DNA of 64,000 nt from Symbiopectobacterium purcellii (GCF_019797845.1 NZ_CP081864.1:868001-932000), one strand, 5' to 3'; positions 29,521-39,256 are shown, numbered from the stretch's first letter. A program made the numbers and translations. Notes: generated by a model from the sequence alone, not told the origin.

Positions 29521-29647
29521 ATACCCGTCATACTTCAAGTTGCAGGTGCGTTGGCTTTCCTCGCTCACCCCAGTCACATACTTGAGTATGCTCCTGGGGA
29601 TTCACTGCGTCGCCGCCTTCCTGCAACTCGAATTATTTAGGGTGTAT
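29521..29647. repeat. ERIC repeat element
   Basis: 127-base imperfect palindrome containing the two segments used as ERIC signatures: CGCTCACCCCAGTCACATAC near 29562 and GTATGCTCCTGGGGATTCAC near 29587. The ends ATACCC.../...GGGTGTAT pair. It lies between ypeA and the iron-uptake locus, marking the border of the inserted genes. Confidence 0.9.
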
Positions 29648-29702
29648 TGTCGGTTTTTTGGCTTGTTGTTTAAAAACTGTTGCGTCGTCTGATTCGCTTA
29701 GA

Positions 29703-29717
29703 TGATAATGAGTATCA
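29703..29717. promoter_or_regulatory. Fur box of the FecI-like sigma gene
   Basis: TGATAAT-G-AGTATCA, one mismatch from a perfect 7-1-7 Fur repeat, 35 bases before the ATG at 29752. Its position also argues against translation beginning at 29680. Confidence 0.8.
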
Positions 29718-29751
29718 ATTAATCTTTGCGGTATGTTTATTGCCACCGACT

Positions 29752-30279
29752 ATGACGCAGCTAACGACATTCTGGAGCGTATTTTACCACTCCCACCAGG
29801 GATGGCTGCGCGGATGGCTCAGTAAAAAAACCGGTTGCCGCCATCTGGCGGACGATCTCACCCACGATACTTTCCTTAAACTGCTTACCCTGGCGGAGCC
29901 GGAAGCCATCCGTAATCCGCGCGCTTACCTGATGGTCACTGCCAACCACGTTATGATCGACCAGTTCCGTAAACGCAAACTGGAAGAGGATGCATTGGCG
30001 GCGCTGGCGCAGTTGGCGGAGGGGGCAGAGGCGCAGTCTGCCGAGCAGCGTGTGGCCATCAGTCAATTGGTGGCAACGGCACTGCATATCCTCAATGAAG
30101 AGCTGGATGAAAAAGTGCAGCGTGCGTTCATCATGGCGCGCGTTGAAGGCCATTCCTACCGGGATATCGCCGTTACGTTGGGCGTGAGCGAAAGCAGCGT
30201 CAAACAGTATCTGGCAAAAGCCATGGTCCATTTCCACACCCGTATCTTCAGTCTGGAAAGCGATGAACCAGAAAGCTGA
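29752..30279 (+). CDS. FecI-like ECF sigma factor
   Basis: Extracytoplasmic-function sigma factor of the iron-transport group, 175 residues from ATG 29752 (FecI is 173). Region 2 contains YHSHQGWLRGWLSKKTGCRHLADDL-like text with DDLTHDTFLKLL, and region 4 has FIMARVEGHSYRDIAVTLGVSESSVKQYL, a clear HTH. Predicted role: transcription of the downstream TonB receptor gene when FecR signals ligand binding. The 17-base overlap with the next gene is typical of fecIR-type pairs. Confidence 0.92.
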   Translation: MTQLTTFWSVFYHSHQGWLRGWLSKKTGCRHLADDLTHDTFLKLLTLAEPEAIRNPRAYLMVTANHVMIDQFRKRKLEEDALAALAQLAEGAEAQSAEQRVAISQLVATALHILNEELDEKVQRAFIMARVEGHSYRDIAVTLGVSESSVKQYLAKAMVHFHTRIFSLESDEPES

Positions 30280-31201
30280 GTTAGCGCGTATCCAGCAACA
30301 GGCCGCTGAGTGGCTCATCCGCTTTTCTGAACCTGAAGAAGACGAGGCCGCACGTGCTGCCGAATGGCAGCGTTGGTGCGAACAGGATGCGCGTCATGAG
30401 CGGGTTTATCACCAGATGCAGCAACTCTGGTCCAGCGCGGCGCTGACACCGGCCACCACGCAGCGTAAAGCGCGCCCGCAACGGTTTCTCTCTTTGGCCT
30501 TGGCGCTGGGGGTGGTGGGCATGCTTGCCAGCCAACTGCCTTATCGCTACTGGTTGGCAGATCAGCGCACGGCAATCGGTGAAATCCGCCGTCTGACGCT
30601 GGATGATGGCAGCATACTGACGCTAAACACCGACTCTGCGGTTAATCTGCACTTTGATACCCGACAACGCACGGTGGAACTGGTGCAAGGGGAAGCCTAC
30701 GCACAGGTGGCAAAAGATCCTGCCGGGCGCCCGTTTGTGATTCGCAGCTTACAGGCTTCTGCCCAAGCGCTGGGCACGCGTTATAGCGTACGCGAAGTGG
30801 GAGAGGAAACCCGGGTGCATGTGGAAGAGTCTCGTGTTCGCGTCACGGCGCAGGGCGATCCCGCGGTCAGCGTCGATCTGAGCGCAGGCCAACAAGTCAG
30901 CCTTACGCAATATGCGTTGTTGGACGACGTGCAGGACGGTGTGGCAGAAGCGGGTTGGCTGCACAATCAGTTGGTGTTTGAAAATGCGCCCTTAAGCGAG
31001 GTGCTCGATGAGCTACGTCGCTATCACCGTGGCGTTATCTATTTGGATCCGCGCGATCGACGTATGCTGGATAAACTGCGTTTTACCGGCGTCTTGCCGC
31101 TGGATGATACTGGCCGCGCCCTCTCGTTACTCAGTCATTCTCTGCCACTTTCCTACCGGCAGCCTGTCGATGCCGTGGCGTTGATCGGTAGCAAAAAATA
31201 A
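30263..31201 (+). CDS. FecR-like anti-sigma/signal transducer
   Basis: Inner-membrane protein of 312 residues that passes the signal from the TonB receptor to the sigma factor. The N-terminal cytoplasmic part has the FecR motif (EWLIRFSEPEEDEAARAAEWQRW). One membrane segment follows at about 71-92 (FLSLALALGVVGMLASQLPY). The periplasmic part contains RRLTLDDGSILTLNTDSAVN and LVQGEAYAQVAKDPAGRPFV, both characteristic. It overlaps the sigma gene. Confidence 0.92.
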   Translation: MNQKAELARIQQQAAEWLIRFSEPEEDEAARAAEWQRWCEQDARHERVYHQMQQLWSSAALTPATTQRKARPQRFLSLALALGVVGMLASQLPYRYWLADQRTAIGEIRRLTLDDGSILTLNTDSAVNLHFDTRQRTVELVQGEAYAQVAKDPAGRPFVIRSLQASAQALGTRYSVREVGEETRVHVEESRVRVTAQGDPAVSVDLSAGQQVSLTQYALLDDVQDGVAEAGWLHNQLVFENAPLSEVLDELRRYHRGVIYLDPRDRRMLDKLRFTGVLPLDDTGRALSLLSHSLPLSYRQPVDAVALIGSKK

Positions 31202-31231
31202 CGCTATAAAAATCAATTTTTTATTACATAT

Positions 31232-31246
31232 TGAGAATGATTATCA
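31232..31246. promoter_or_regulatory. Fur box upstream of the TonB receptor gene
   Basis: TGAGAAT-G-ATTATCA, one mismatch from the perfect 7-1-7 repeat, 93 bases before the receptor start. It lies in the 137-base gap after fecR, so the receptor operon may respond to Fur as well as to the ECF sigma. Confidence 0.8.
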
Positions 31247-31338
31247 AAATTATTTTCGTTTTGCTCTGCCCGATTTTTGCTGCCTGACGTCATCGTCAGT
31301 AGAAATCAAAAATAGCAGCAGGCAGGGAACTCGTATTC

Positions 31339-34134
31339 ATGTCCATTTTTATTACGCAACAGGGGAAGTATTGGTCGCAGGCAGTGTTGACTGTGGCATT
31401 AAGCGCCGGGATGGCGCAGGCCGCCACGGTCAGCACGGTGCAGTTGCCCGCGCAACCCTTGGAAAAATCGCTGATGCAGTTGGCACGGCAAACCGGCGTT
31501 AACTTTGGCGTAGACAGCCAACTGGTGGCGGGCAAGCAGGCGCAGGCGCTGAGTGGTAGCTACAGTGTGGAGCAGGCGCTGGAAGCGTTGTTACGCGGCA
31601 ATAATCTGTATGCGGAACCGACCGACGACGGTAAAGGGTTTATTATTCGTCCGCTGGCGCAGATCAGTGCCAAACCAACGACGTCAGAGAATCAGGAGGA
31701 TGTACCTTCTGCCGCTGCGGGACGCAACCGGCGGGATGTCATTACCGTTCAGGCGCGTGTATTGCCGGGGCCCATGGAGATTGGTAGCCAGCAGTTGACG
31801 GCAGAGGACATCGCAAAAAAGCCGCAGGCGAACGGTAATGTCACTGAACTGTTACGCACTAACCCCAATGTACAGTTCGCTGAAACCTCGCGTAGCAGCG
31901 CGTCGCCGGGGGAGATTGCCCCTGATGTGGTGTCATTTCACGGCGGAAAATTCTACAACAATAATTTTATCATTGATGGTATGTCGAACAACGATCGCCT
32001 GAATCCCGGCGACAATGTCGGTGCTATCAGTGCGGCGCCTAACGGTAATTCAGCTAACGATTTTCCTTCCGGGCATCCGGAATCGTTTTGGATAGATACC
32101 AATCTGATTGAAAGCATGTCGGTATTTGACAGCAATATTTCTGCCAAGTACGGCCAGTTTACGGGAGGGGTGATTGATATAAAATTAAAGCGTCCCTCTT
32201 TCACCGAGGCATCAGGGGCTGTCGGTTACCGTACCTCGCGTGATGCCTGGACCAAATACCATTTAACGTCGACCGAGGAAAAAACCTTTTCCACGGCCAC
32301 GGCTTTGAACAAGCAGCCGCGCTTTACCAAGAATTTTTATAATTTTTATTCCAGCCAGCCACTCAGTGACAACGCCGCTGTGATGTTTGTCTATGACCGT
32401 AAAAATTCGGTGATCCCGTATTGGCACAAATACATGGGAACATGGCAAAACCAGGATCGCCTGTCCGAAAACTATATGCTGCGTGGTGCCTGGGATCCTG
32501 ATGCTAATAACCAGGTTGACCTGCAATTACTGTATGCGCCTCATACTTCCAGTTACGTAAGAGCTAATACCCGAAATGGCGAGTACACCAATGAAGGGGG
32601 GGGTTATAGCGTCAATCTTAAGTGGGATAATAGAAATACCTTTGGCGTGATGACGTCCAATCTGGCCTATAAGCAGAATGAAAACACCATCAACAATCAG
32701 AAGCGTGATTATTACAACTGGCTGAGAACCGAGAGCATTGATTGGGCTTCCGCTGTGGCCACCGCGCAGGAAGGTGGGTTTGGCAAGGTAGAAACGGCAC
32801 AGCGTAGTATCAACTTGAAGCAAGGTTTTCAATTCACACCATTTTCCACCTATTCCCTTGAGCACCAATGGGATATCGGGTATGACGTAACGCTCTCTCA
32901 AGCGAGCTATCGCCGAAAAGAGACAACCTATTCCTACACCAGCCCCAGACGTTCCAGCACCATTGTGTGTGGCGGAGACAGTGCCTGTATTGATGGTGAG
33001 CAATATCACAACAAGCGAACGGTGTACGGCGTTTCGGACATTACGGTCGATGCCGGTACCTACGGCGCTTATGTACAAGACACGCTCAAGCTGTACCGTT
33101 TGACGGCGGTGCCAGGTATTCGCGTTGATTTTGACGATTATATGCAGAACCTGAATGTTTCTCCCCGCTTCAGTTCCAGCTATGACGTGTGGGGCGATCG
33201 TTCAACCGAGTTATTCGGTGGTATGAGTCGTTATTATGCTGGCAACGTGTTGGCCTATAAGCTGCGCGAAGCGCGGGCCCAGCCTTACACTGAATGCCGG
33301 GCGGATCATGTTAATAGCACAGGGGCTTGTACCGCTGCGTTGACGACCAGTAGCACACCGGCTGACTGGGTGTATGAGAAACCACTTTCTGCGGTGAATT
33401 ACCGTTATACCTCGCTTAATACCCCGTACAGCGATGAAAAAACGCTGGGCGTCAAACAACGTATTGCAAATACGTTCTGGACGCTGAAATGGGTACACCG
33501 CAAAGACAAGGATGAATTTGCCCGCAGCGAAGAAAAGATCAACGGTGCCTATGAACTGACCAATAATGGTCAGTCCGAATCTAACACCTACAGCCTGGAA
33601 ATTGAACCGGTAGCGCCCATTGAGTGGGGACCGGCGATTTTCAAATGGCGAGCGGGCGGGAATATCTTTAACAGTAAATCCTCGAATAAAACCTACGACG
33701 CCGATGTGGATGTCGATGGGTTCGTCATCTACAAGGGCAAGCCGATGCGCGCCATTGATATGCCCGCCGAGGATTTTAACCGTCCTTGGATGGCGTTTGT
33801 TGAATTGAATACGGAAATCCCCGACTGGCGGCTGGACTGGACGCAGCGCGTCAACTATGTCGGCGGCTATAAAGCTGTCTCGTACCAAACGACCGTGGTG
33901 TGCCCTGGCGACGATCGCTGTGGCGGTCTGGTCGGCTCCGGTGATGTTTATGAAGAAGAGCAGTACGGTACCAACATGATACTTGATTGGCGTATCTCTT
34001 ATACCCAACCGCTGGGTAAACAGAAACTGAAAGTGGGCGTCGATGTGTTGAACGTTTTGGACAAAGCCAACAAAACGGAATCCAACTACGGCCTCGGTCG
34101 TCAGTTCTGGCTTGATGTGACCTATTCCTGGTAA
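31339..34134 (+). CDS. TonB-dependent receptor with signalling (STN) domain
   Basis: Outer-membrane receptor, 931 residues. A signal peptide (about 1-29, ending GMAQAA) is followed by an STN domain (about 35-110: VQLPAQPLEKSLMQLARQTG), which contacts FecR, then a plug domain (about 130-270, with FIIDGMSNNDR) and a large beta barrel ending in aromatic LDVTYSW. The predicted loops contain close cysteine pairs, as in CGGDSAC and CPGDDRC. The M16 protease and ABC genes downstream resemble E. coli yddB-pqqL-yddA and Pectobacterium fusA/C/D, suggesting import of an iron-containing protein or peptide. The ligand is not known. Confidence 0.9.
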   Translation: MSIFITQQGKYWSQAVLTVALSAGMAQAATVSTVQLPAQPLEKSLMQLARQTGVNFGVDSQLVAGKQAQALSGSYSVEQALEALLRGNNLYAEPTDDGKGFIIRPLAQISAKPTTSENQEDVPSAAAGRNRRDVITVQARVLPGPMEIGSQQLTAEDIAKKPQANGNVTELLRTNPNVQFAETSRSSASPGEIAPDVVSFHGGKFYNNNFIIDGMSNNDRLNPGDNVGAISAAPNGNSANDFPSGHPESFWIDTNLIESMSVFDSNISAKYGQFTGGVIDIKLKRPSFTEASGAVGYRTSRDAWTKYHLTSTEEKTFSTATALNKQPRFTKNFYNFYSSQPLSDNAAVMFVYDRKNSVIPYWHKYMGTWQNQDRLSENYMLRGAWDPDANNQVDLQLLYAPHTSSYVRANTRNGEYTNEGGGYSVNLKWDNRNTFGVMTSNLAYKQNENTINNQKRDYYNWLRTESIDWASAVATAQEGGFGKVETAQRSINLKQGFQFTPFSTYSLEHQWDIGYDVTLSQASYRRKETTYSYTSPRRSSTIVCGGDSACIDGEQYHNKRTVYGVSDITVDAGTYGAYVQDTLKLYRLTAVPGIRVDFDDYMQNLNVSPRFSSSYDVWGDRSTELFGGMSRYYAGNVLAYKLREARAQPYTECRADHVNSTGACTAALTTSSTPADWVYEKPLSAVNYRYTSLNTPYSDEKTLGVKQRIANTFWTLKWVHRKDKDEFARSEEKINGAYELTNNGQSESNTYSLEIEPVAPIEWGPAIFKWRAGGNIFNSKSSNKTYDADVDVDGFVIYKGKPMRAIDMPAEDFNRPWMAFVELNTEIPDWRLDWTQRVNYVGGYKAVSYQTTVVCPGDDRCGGLVGSGDVYEEEQYGTNMILDWRISYTQPLGKQKLKVGVDVLNVLDKANKTESNYGLGRQFWLDVTYSW

Positions 34135-34139
34135 GAAGA

Positions 34140-36944
34140 AAAACAATGAAAAACACAGTGAGCTATTGGCTGGCGGGCGCGATTTTTTTCAGCGCCGCCC
34201 TTTCTGCGGCAGAGATAAAAAGTCCGCTGCCGCACATTACCACCGGCACGTTGCCTAACGGACTGCACTACACGCTGGTGCCGCTGGAAGGCCAGAAACA
34301 GCGCGTCGATATCCGACTGGCGGTGGAAGCCGGATCGGTGGATGAAAGCGAGACACAATCCGGCGTGGCGCATATGGTTGAGCACATGGTGTTCCGCGCC
34401 AGCGAAGCGTACCCGAGCGGCGTGGCGAACATGCTGCATCAAAAGGGCTGGATTCGCGCCCAGCATTACAACGCCATGACTAACTATGAGCGCACCCCAT
34501 ACATGATGAGCCCGCCGGCTGGCAAACGCGATCTGCCGCTGGCGGCACTAAGCCAAATGGTCGGGCACGCCAGCTTGCTGCAAAGCGATCTGGATGATGA
34601 GCGCAAAATTATTCTGGAAGAGTGGCGCGGCAAGCTCGGCGTCGCCGAGCGCATGAATCAGCAGCGCGTCCAGGCGATACGCCAAGGGTCGCGCTATCCC
34701 GTTCGCCCGGTGATTGGCACGCAAGCGACCATCAACACTATGCCCGCCACCCAGTTGCAGGACTTCTATCAGCGCTGGTATCACCCTGCCAATATGCGCC
34801 TGATGGTGATTGGCGATATCGTTCCGCAAGAGGTGGTCGCGGAGATCGCCCGCCAGTTTGGTTCGCTGCCTGCCGTGTCGCTTCCTGCCCGTCACTATTA
34901 CGAACCGCAGCTGAAAAAACAGCTAAACGTGGTGCGTTTGCAGGACAGCGAAAGTGGTGCCAGCCAGATTGCCTTTGTGTTTCGTCTCAACGATCCGCAG
35001 AGTAAAAAAATCGGTCTGGAAGGCATGCGTCACCGCTTGCTGGATCAACTCGCCAGCAATGCGTTGCAACGTCAACTGCGCCGCCAAAGCGAGCACCTGC
35101 CGGACAGCGTGAACAGTCTGGTGGTGCGTAAGTCGGATATTGGCAAAACCACCGTTGCGGTAGGCTTCTTTGCCGATGTGATCCCAGGCGAACATCAGGC
35201 GGCACTGCCGGTGCTGTTGCAAGAGATCGAACGCGTGAAGCGCTATCCGCTCAGCGAGCGCGACATTGTCGAGCTTAAAAACGATATTCGACAAGCCGCA
35301 AATCGCATGGCTGACAATGTGGAATCACGCGAGTTTGCCGATTGGGTTCAGCAACTTTCGGTGGGCTGGCTGCAAAGCAAGCCCTATGTCAGCGCGCAGC
35401 AGATTGGCCGTGATGCCCTGACGCTGTTGCCGACCATCACGCCGCAAGAGGTGAATCAGCATTTGCAGCGTTGGCTGTCCGCGTCGGATACGCTGGTGCA
35501 ATTCAGCGTGCCTGGCAATGCACCGTTTACGCTACCAACGGTAACGGCGATAACCACTGAGCTACAAAAAGCCCGTGCGGTTAATCTTGCGCCTGCGCCA
35601 CTGCCATTAGCGAAAGTGGTGCCGGAACTGCCCGTAGTGACCGCCACGGGTAAGCGCACGGCGGTACAGCACTTCCCGCAGCAGCAGGTGGAACAATGGC
35701 AGCTTGCGAACGGCGATCGCGTGGTTTACCTGCGCACGCCGTTGGCGCGCGACAAGTTTTACCTGTCGGCCTACAGCAACGCCGGGTTTATGGCGAAAAC
35801 GCTCAACCCCTGGCAGGCGCAAATTGCCAGCCAGATTGTGGCGCAGAGTGGTCCACAGGGCTGGCGTGCAGAGAATTTGCGCGACTGGAAACAAGCGCAA
35901 GCGGTGTCGTTTAACGTCAGCCAAAGTGCGGATGAGTTGCAGATCAACGGACTATCCACGCTGCAACAGGTGCAGTCGCTGTTCCAGCTTTATCATGCAA
36001 TGAACACGCAGGCGGGCGTTGACGCCAGCGTCATGAAAGACAGTCTGGCATCGCTGATGCGCCAACGTGCCAACCGCAGCCAGTCGTCAGGCGATCTGCG
36101 TCAGCGTGAAGTGACGCGTTTGCGCTTTGGGCAGTCCGCGTATCAGGAGCCTGATCAAGCGCAATTGCGTGGGGTCACCGCGCCGATGTTGCTCACCCAA
36201 TGGCAACGGACAGTCAGCGTGCCGGTCACCTATTATCTGATGGCGAACCAACCGGCGGAGACGTTCTTGCCGCTGGTGGAACGTTATCTGGCATCATTGC
36301 CGCGTGCTACCCAGCCTGCCATCACGCCACATCTGGCGCTGGCAGGCACGCGCGAATCCACCGTGGCGTTGAATATTGAGCCGCGCTCAGACGTGCGGGC
36401 CTGGAGTTACACCGAGCAACCTTGGACGCCGCAGGCGGCTGTGCAGGTCAGCATTGCGCGCAATCTGGCAAATAAATATCTGAAAAACAGCCTGCGCGAT
36501 GAGGCGCTGGGTATTTACCGTATGCGCCTCGACAGCGAACTGGCAGACAAGGCCCAGCGCATCGAGACCGAGATAAGCTTTACCGCTTCTCCTGAACGGG
36601 GTCATGAGCTGTGGCAGCGCGCCGAACAGGTGCTGGCGAACTTACCGCAACGGATCACCGCAGACGATATTGAACAGCAGCGCCAGCAATTTATTCGCGC
36701 GGAGCAAGGGCGTGGCAATGATTTCACTACCCAGCAGCGGCGCTTGATATTGAGCGACCGTCACTACGGCGATCCGCGCTATTTGAGTGACGTGGCAAAC
36801 CTCGCGCAGGCGGTGACGTTAGAGGGCGTGCGTGGGATGGCGAGCAAGCTGCTCAACCCGGCTAACCGCGTGCTGTTACTGTCATTACCGCGAGAAGGTG
36901 CTGAAACAGCGGACAGCGCAGCGGATGGAGACGTCACCCTATGA
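34140..36944 (+). CDS. Periplasmic M16 zinc protease (PqqL/FusC-like)
   Basis: The reading frame starts at ATG 34146, just after a GAAGAAAAAC stretch. It encodes a 932-residue protease with a signal peptide (about 1-22) and two M16 halves. The inverted zinc motif HMVEH is at residues 76-80, with the downstream Glu in RKIILEEWRGK. Periplasmic M16 proteases next to TonB receptors (PqqL, FusC) cut imported host proteins such as plant ferredoxin to release iron. Despite the PqqL name this is not evidence of PQQ synthesis. It begins about 12 bases after the receptor gene and overlaps the ABC gene by four bases. Confidence 0.9.
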   Translation, partial: KTMKNTVSYWLAGAIFFSAALSAAEIKSPLPHITTGTLPNGLHYTLVPLEGQKQRVDIRLAVEAGSVDESETQSGVAHMVEHMVFRASEAYPSGVANMLHQKGWIRAQHYNAMTNYERTPYMMSPPAGKRDLPLAALSQMVGHASLLQSDLDDERKIILEEWRGKLGVAERMNQQRVQAIRQGSRYPVRPVIGTQATINTMPATQLQDFYQRWYHPANMRLMVIGDIVPQEVVAEIARQFGSLPAVSLPARHYYEPQLKKQLNVVRLQDSESGASQIAFVFRLNDPQSKKIGLEGMRHRLLDQLASNALQRQLRRQSEHLPDSVNSLVVRKSDIGKTTVAVGFFADVIPGEHQAALPVLLQEIERVKRYPLSERDIVELKNDIRQAANRMADNVESREFADWVQQLSVGWLQSKPYVSAQQIGRDALTLLPTITPQEVNQHLQRWLSASDTLVQFSVPGNAPFTLPTVTAITTELQKARAVNLAPAPLPLAKVVPELPVVTATGKRTAVQHFPQQQVEQWQLANGDRVVYLRTPLARDKFYLSAYSNAGFMAKTLNPWQAQIASQIVAQSGPQGWRAENLRDWKQAQAVSFNVSQSADELQINGLSTLQQVQSLFQLYHAMNTQAGVDASVMKDSLASLMRQRANRSQSSGDLRQREVTRLRFGQSAYQEPDQAQLRGVTAPMLLTQWQRTVSVPVTYYLMANQPAETFLPLVERYLASLPRATQPAITPHLALAGTRESTVALNIEPRSDVRAWSYTEQPWTPQAAVQVSIARNLANKYLKNSLRDEALGIYRMRLDSELADKAQRIETEISFTASPERGHELWQRAEQVLANLPQRITADDIEQQRQQFIRAEQGRGNDFTTQQRRLILSDRHYGDPRYLSDVANLAQAVTLEGVRGMASKLLNPANRVLLLSLPREGAETADSAADGDVTL

Positions 36945-38605
36945 GCGCATTATGGGAACTGTGCCGCCCCTTCTGGGTTGGATGGCGCAGTTGGCGCGCC
37001 TGGTCGCTGCTGGCAGTTGCTGTCTCCATGGGCTTCGGCATCGTCTATCTCAACGTGCAGATCAACGAATGGAGCCGGGTGTTTTATGACACGCTCGGCA
37101 CTTACGACAGCAGCAAGCTGTTTGGCTTGATGAAGGAGTACACGGTCTACATCCTGCTCTATATCGGCGTTTTTGTGTATCAGGACTGGTTTACCAGCTT
37201 GCTGGTGATCCGTTGGCGTAGCGCCTTGACCGCGCAATTTGTGGATAGCTGGCTGGCAAAACGCACCTTTTATCGCATGTCGTTAACCGGAAAAATCGAC
37301 AACCCGGATCAGCGTATCGCCGAAGATATCAATTTGTTCACCGATAAGCTGGTCAGCATGGTAGTGGCTTTTATCATCAATGCGTGTCGGCTCTCGTCGT
37401 TTATGATCATTCTCTGGCAACTCTCTGGCGTGCAACGCTTTACCCTGTTTGGTCGTGAGTGGGCGATCTCCGGCTATCTGGTGTGGGTGGTGATTATCTA
37501 CACCGTGGTGGGGACCTTGATTACGCATTTGGTGGGGAAAAAACTGCACGGCATCAGCTATGCCCGACAGCGCTCAGAAGCGGATTTCCGCGCCGCGCTG
37601 TTGCGTAAACACGACAATGCGGAACAAATCGCGCTCTATGGCGGTGAGGCGCAGGAAAAAACCTATTTGACGCGCCATTTTAGCGAGGTCGCCCGCAGTT
37701 GGCGTCAACTGATGGACACGAAGCGTAATATGGGGTTCTTCACCTCCGGCTATATGCGTGTCAGTCTGATTGTGCCCATTTTTGCCGCGCTGCCAGCCTT
37801 TTTATCGAAAACGGTGACGCTTGGTGGATTGATGCAGATCCGCAGCGCGTTTGCTCAGGTGCACGGTGCGCTTAGCTGGTTTATTCATATGTACGTGGAG
37901 ATAACCATGCTTTCCGCCAGCATCCAGCGTTTGATCCAGTTCAAGCAGGAAATTGATCGCCATCAGCCGCAGCAGGCGGCACCGGACGTGGGTGAATGCC
38001 TGAATATCGAGCAGCTGTCATTTGCTACGCCGCAGGGCACCCCGCTGTTAAACGATGTGGCACTGCACTGTGCGCCGGGAAGCTGGAGCAAACTGTCCGG
38101 GCCAAGTGGATTGGGGAAATCGACGCTGCTGCGTACCTTGAACGGGCTGTGGCCCTACTATCGCGGGCAGTGGCAAGCGCAAGCGGGCCGCTCGCTACTG
38201 TTGCCACAGAAAAGCTATTTGGGGCAGGGGACGCTGGCGGAGGTATTGTGTTACCCGCACCCACCGCTCAAGGATATCAGCACCATGCAGCACACCCTGG
38301 AACGGGTTGGCCTCGGTGAGTGGTGCGATCGTTTGGCTGAGCGACATAACTGGGATCGTATCTTTTCCGGTGGTGAACAGCAGCGGCTGGCCTTCGCCCG
38401 CGCGTTGATCGCTAAACCGGACACGCTCTATCTGGATGAAGCCACCAGCAGTCTCGATCATAGTGCGGCACGTGCGTTGCTGAGTGAACTTAAACAGGCG
38501 CTGCCAGCGTGTACGGTTATTGCCATTACCCACCAAGGTGAACTGGACGATTTGTTCCCGCATCATTACGACCTCACCACATTTCGCGCGGTGACGGCGG
38601 GATAA
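36941..38605 (+). CDS. ABC transporter, YddA/SbmA-type membrane-ATPase fusion
   Basis: Inner-membrane ABC half-transporter of 554 residues. The N-terminal part (about 1-330) carries about six membrane segments of the ABC_membrane_2 type with KIDNPDQRIAEDINLFTDKL. The ATPase part has Walker A GPSGLGKSTLL, signature FSGGEQQRLAFARAL and Walker B LYLDEATSSLD. Relatives are YddA of E. coli and FusD of Pectobacterium. It probably exports or imports a product of the upstream receptor/protease pair; direction cannot be told. Confidence 0.88.
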   Translation: MSALWELCRPFWVGWRSWRAWSLLAVAVSMGFGIVYLNVQINEWSRVFYDTLGTYDSSKLFGLMKEYTVYILLYIGVFVYQDWFTSLLVIRWRSALTAQFVDSWLAKRTFYRMSLTGKIDNPDQRIAEDINLFTDKLVSMVVAFIINACRLSSFMIILWQLSGVQRFTLFGREWAISGYLVWVVIIYTVVGTLITHLVGKKLHGISYARQRSEADFRAALLRKHDNAEQIALYGGEAQEKTYLTRHFSEVARSWRQLMDTKRNMGFFTSGYMRVSLIVPIFAALPAFLSKTVTLGGLMQIRSAFAQVHGALSWFIHMYVEITMLSASIQRLIQFKQEIDRHQPQQAAPDVGECLNIEQLSFATPQGTPLLNDVALHCAPGSWSKLSGPSGLGKSTLLRTLNGLWPYYRGQWQAQAGRSLLLPQKSYLGQGTLAEVLCYPHPPLKDISTMQHTLERVGLGEWCDRLAERHNWDRIFSGGEQQRLAFARALIAKPDTLYLDEATSSLDHSAARALLSELKQALPACTVIAITHQGELDDLFPHHYDLTTFRAVTAG

Positions 38606-38614
38606 TGTCATCAA

Positions 38615-38647
38615 CCCGAAGGAAGGCCTGTGTGGCCTTCATTCGGG
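38615..38647 (+). terminator. Hairpin ending the iron-uptake operon
   Basis: Long stem CCCGAAGGAAGGCC / GGCCTTCATTCGGG with small bulges, just after the ABC gene. There is no T-run, so it may be an RNA-stability element. Confidence 0.55.
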
Positions 38648-38741
38648 CATCCGGTCCTGATTGCGGGTGTGCTGCAATTATTCCTTTCTGTGGTCCGCCG
38701 CTTCGGTTAGGTTATCTGCATCACGTTTGCTGGAGCTGAAA

Positions 38742-39053
38742 ATGATTGTAAGAACATGGCATGGATGCGTTCCCGTTTCGCATGCAACGGGGTTTGCGGC
38801 ACACCTTGATGTCACAGGCATTCAACACTCCCAAAGCATACCGGGCAATCTGGGGGCAGTAGTCAAAAGGGTGACGCAAGGTGATTGGGAGCATTTCTTT
38901 CTCGCCACCTACTGGCAAGATATGAATGCAGTAAAAGCGTTTGCGGGCGAAGATTACCACGTTGCCGTCACCTATCCTGACGATGAACAGTTTGGTCTGT
39001 TGTCTGATCCTTATGTTTTTCAACATGACGTTGAGTCCGTCCAGCCTTTGTAA
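38742..39053 (+). CDS. Small ABM-like (dimeric alpha-beta barrel) protein
   Basis: 103-residue protein beginning MIVRTWHGCVPVSHATGF, preceded by GGAGCTGAAA. The pattern of a short strand, helix and then DWEHFFLATYWQDMNAVKAFAGEDYHVAV resembles antibiotic-biosynthesis-monooxygenase-like folds; some members degrade heme. I recognise no exact family. It follows the iron-uptake operon after a hairpin, and could be an accessory to it or a stand-alone stress protein. A start at 38661 is open but lacks a ribosome site. Confidence 0.6.
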   Translation: MIVRTWHGCVPVSHATGFAAHLDVTGIQHSQSIPGNLGAVVKRVTQGDWEHFFLATYWQDMNAVKAFAGEDYHVAVTYPDDEQFGLLSDPYVFQHDVESVQPL

Positions 39054-39167
39054 CAGGGCCAAATGCACACGGATAGGGAGCCTGTTCGTGTCGCCAACGT
39101 CTTCGGCGCCTCACTTCCCCTTACCGGGATAATCAACGATAATCTTGCCCACTTGATCGTTTTTTAC

Positions 39168-39195
39168 GGCACTTTTCCGAGGCCAGAGACTCAAA
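39168..39195 (+). promoter_or_regulatory. Sigma-E promoter of yfeY
   Basis: GGCACTT at 39168-39174 and TCAAA at 39191-39195 with a 16-base spacer match the RpoE consensus. E. coli yfeY is a known RpoE-regulated lipoprotein gene. The ATG lies about 60 bases downstream. Confidence 0.7.
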
Positions 39196-39256
39196 CCCTC
39201 ACGCAGACGATCGTGGGGTGGCGTAGGTGCCGCTCATTGTTAAAGGAATTTATGTC

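Noticed and set aside
34146..36944. M16 protease as evidence for PQQ cofactor synthesis
   Set aside because: The PqqL name is historical. No pqqA-E genes are present, and the neighbours are a TonB receptor and an ABC transporter.
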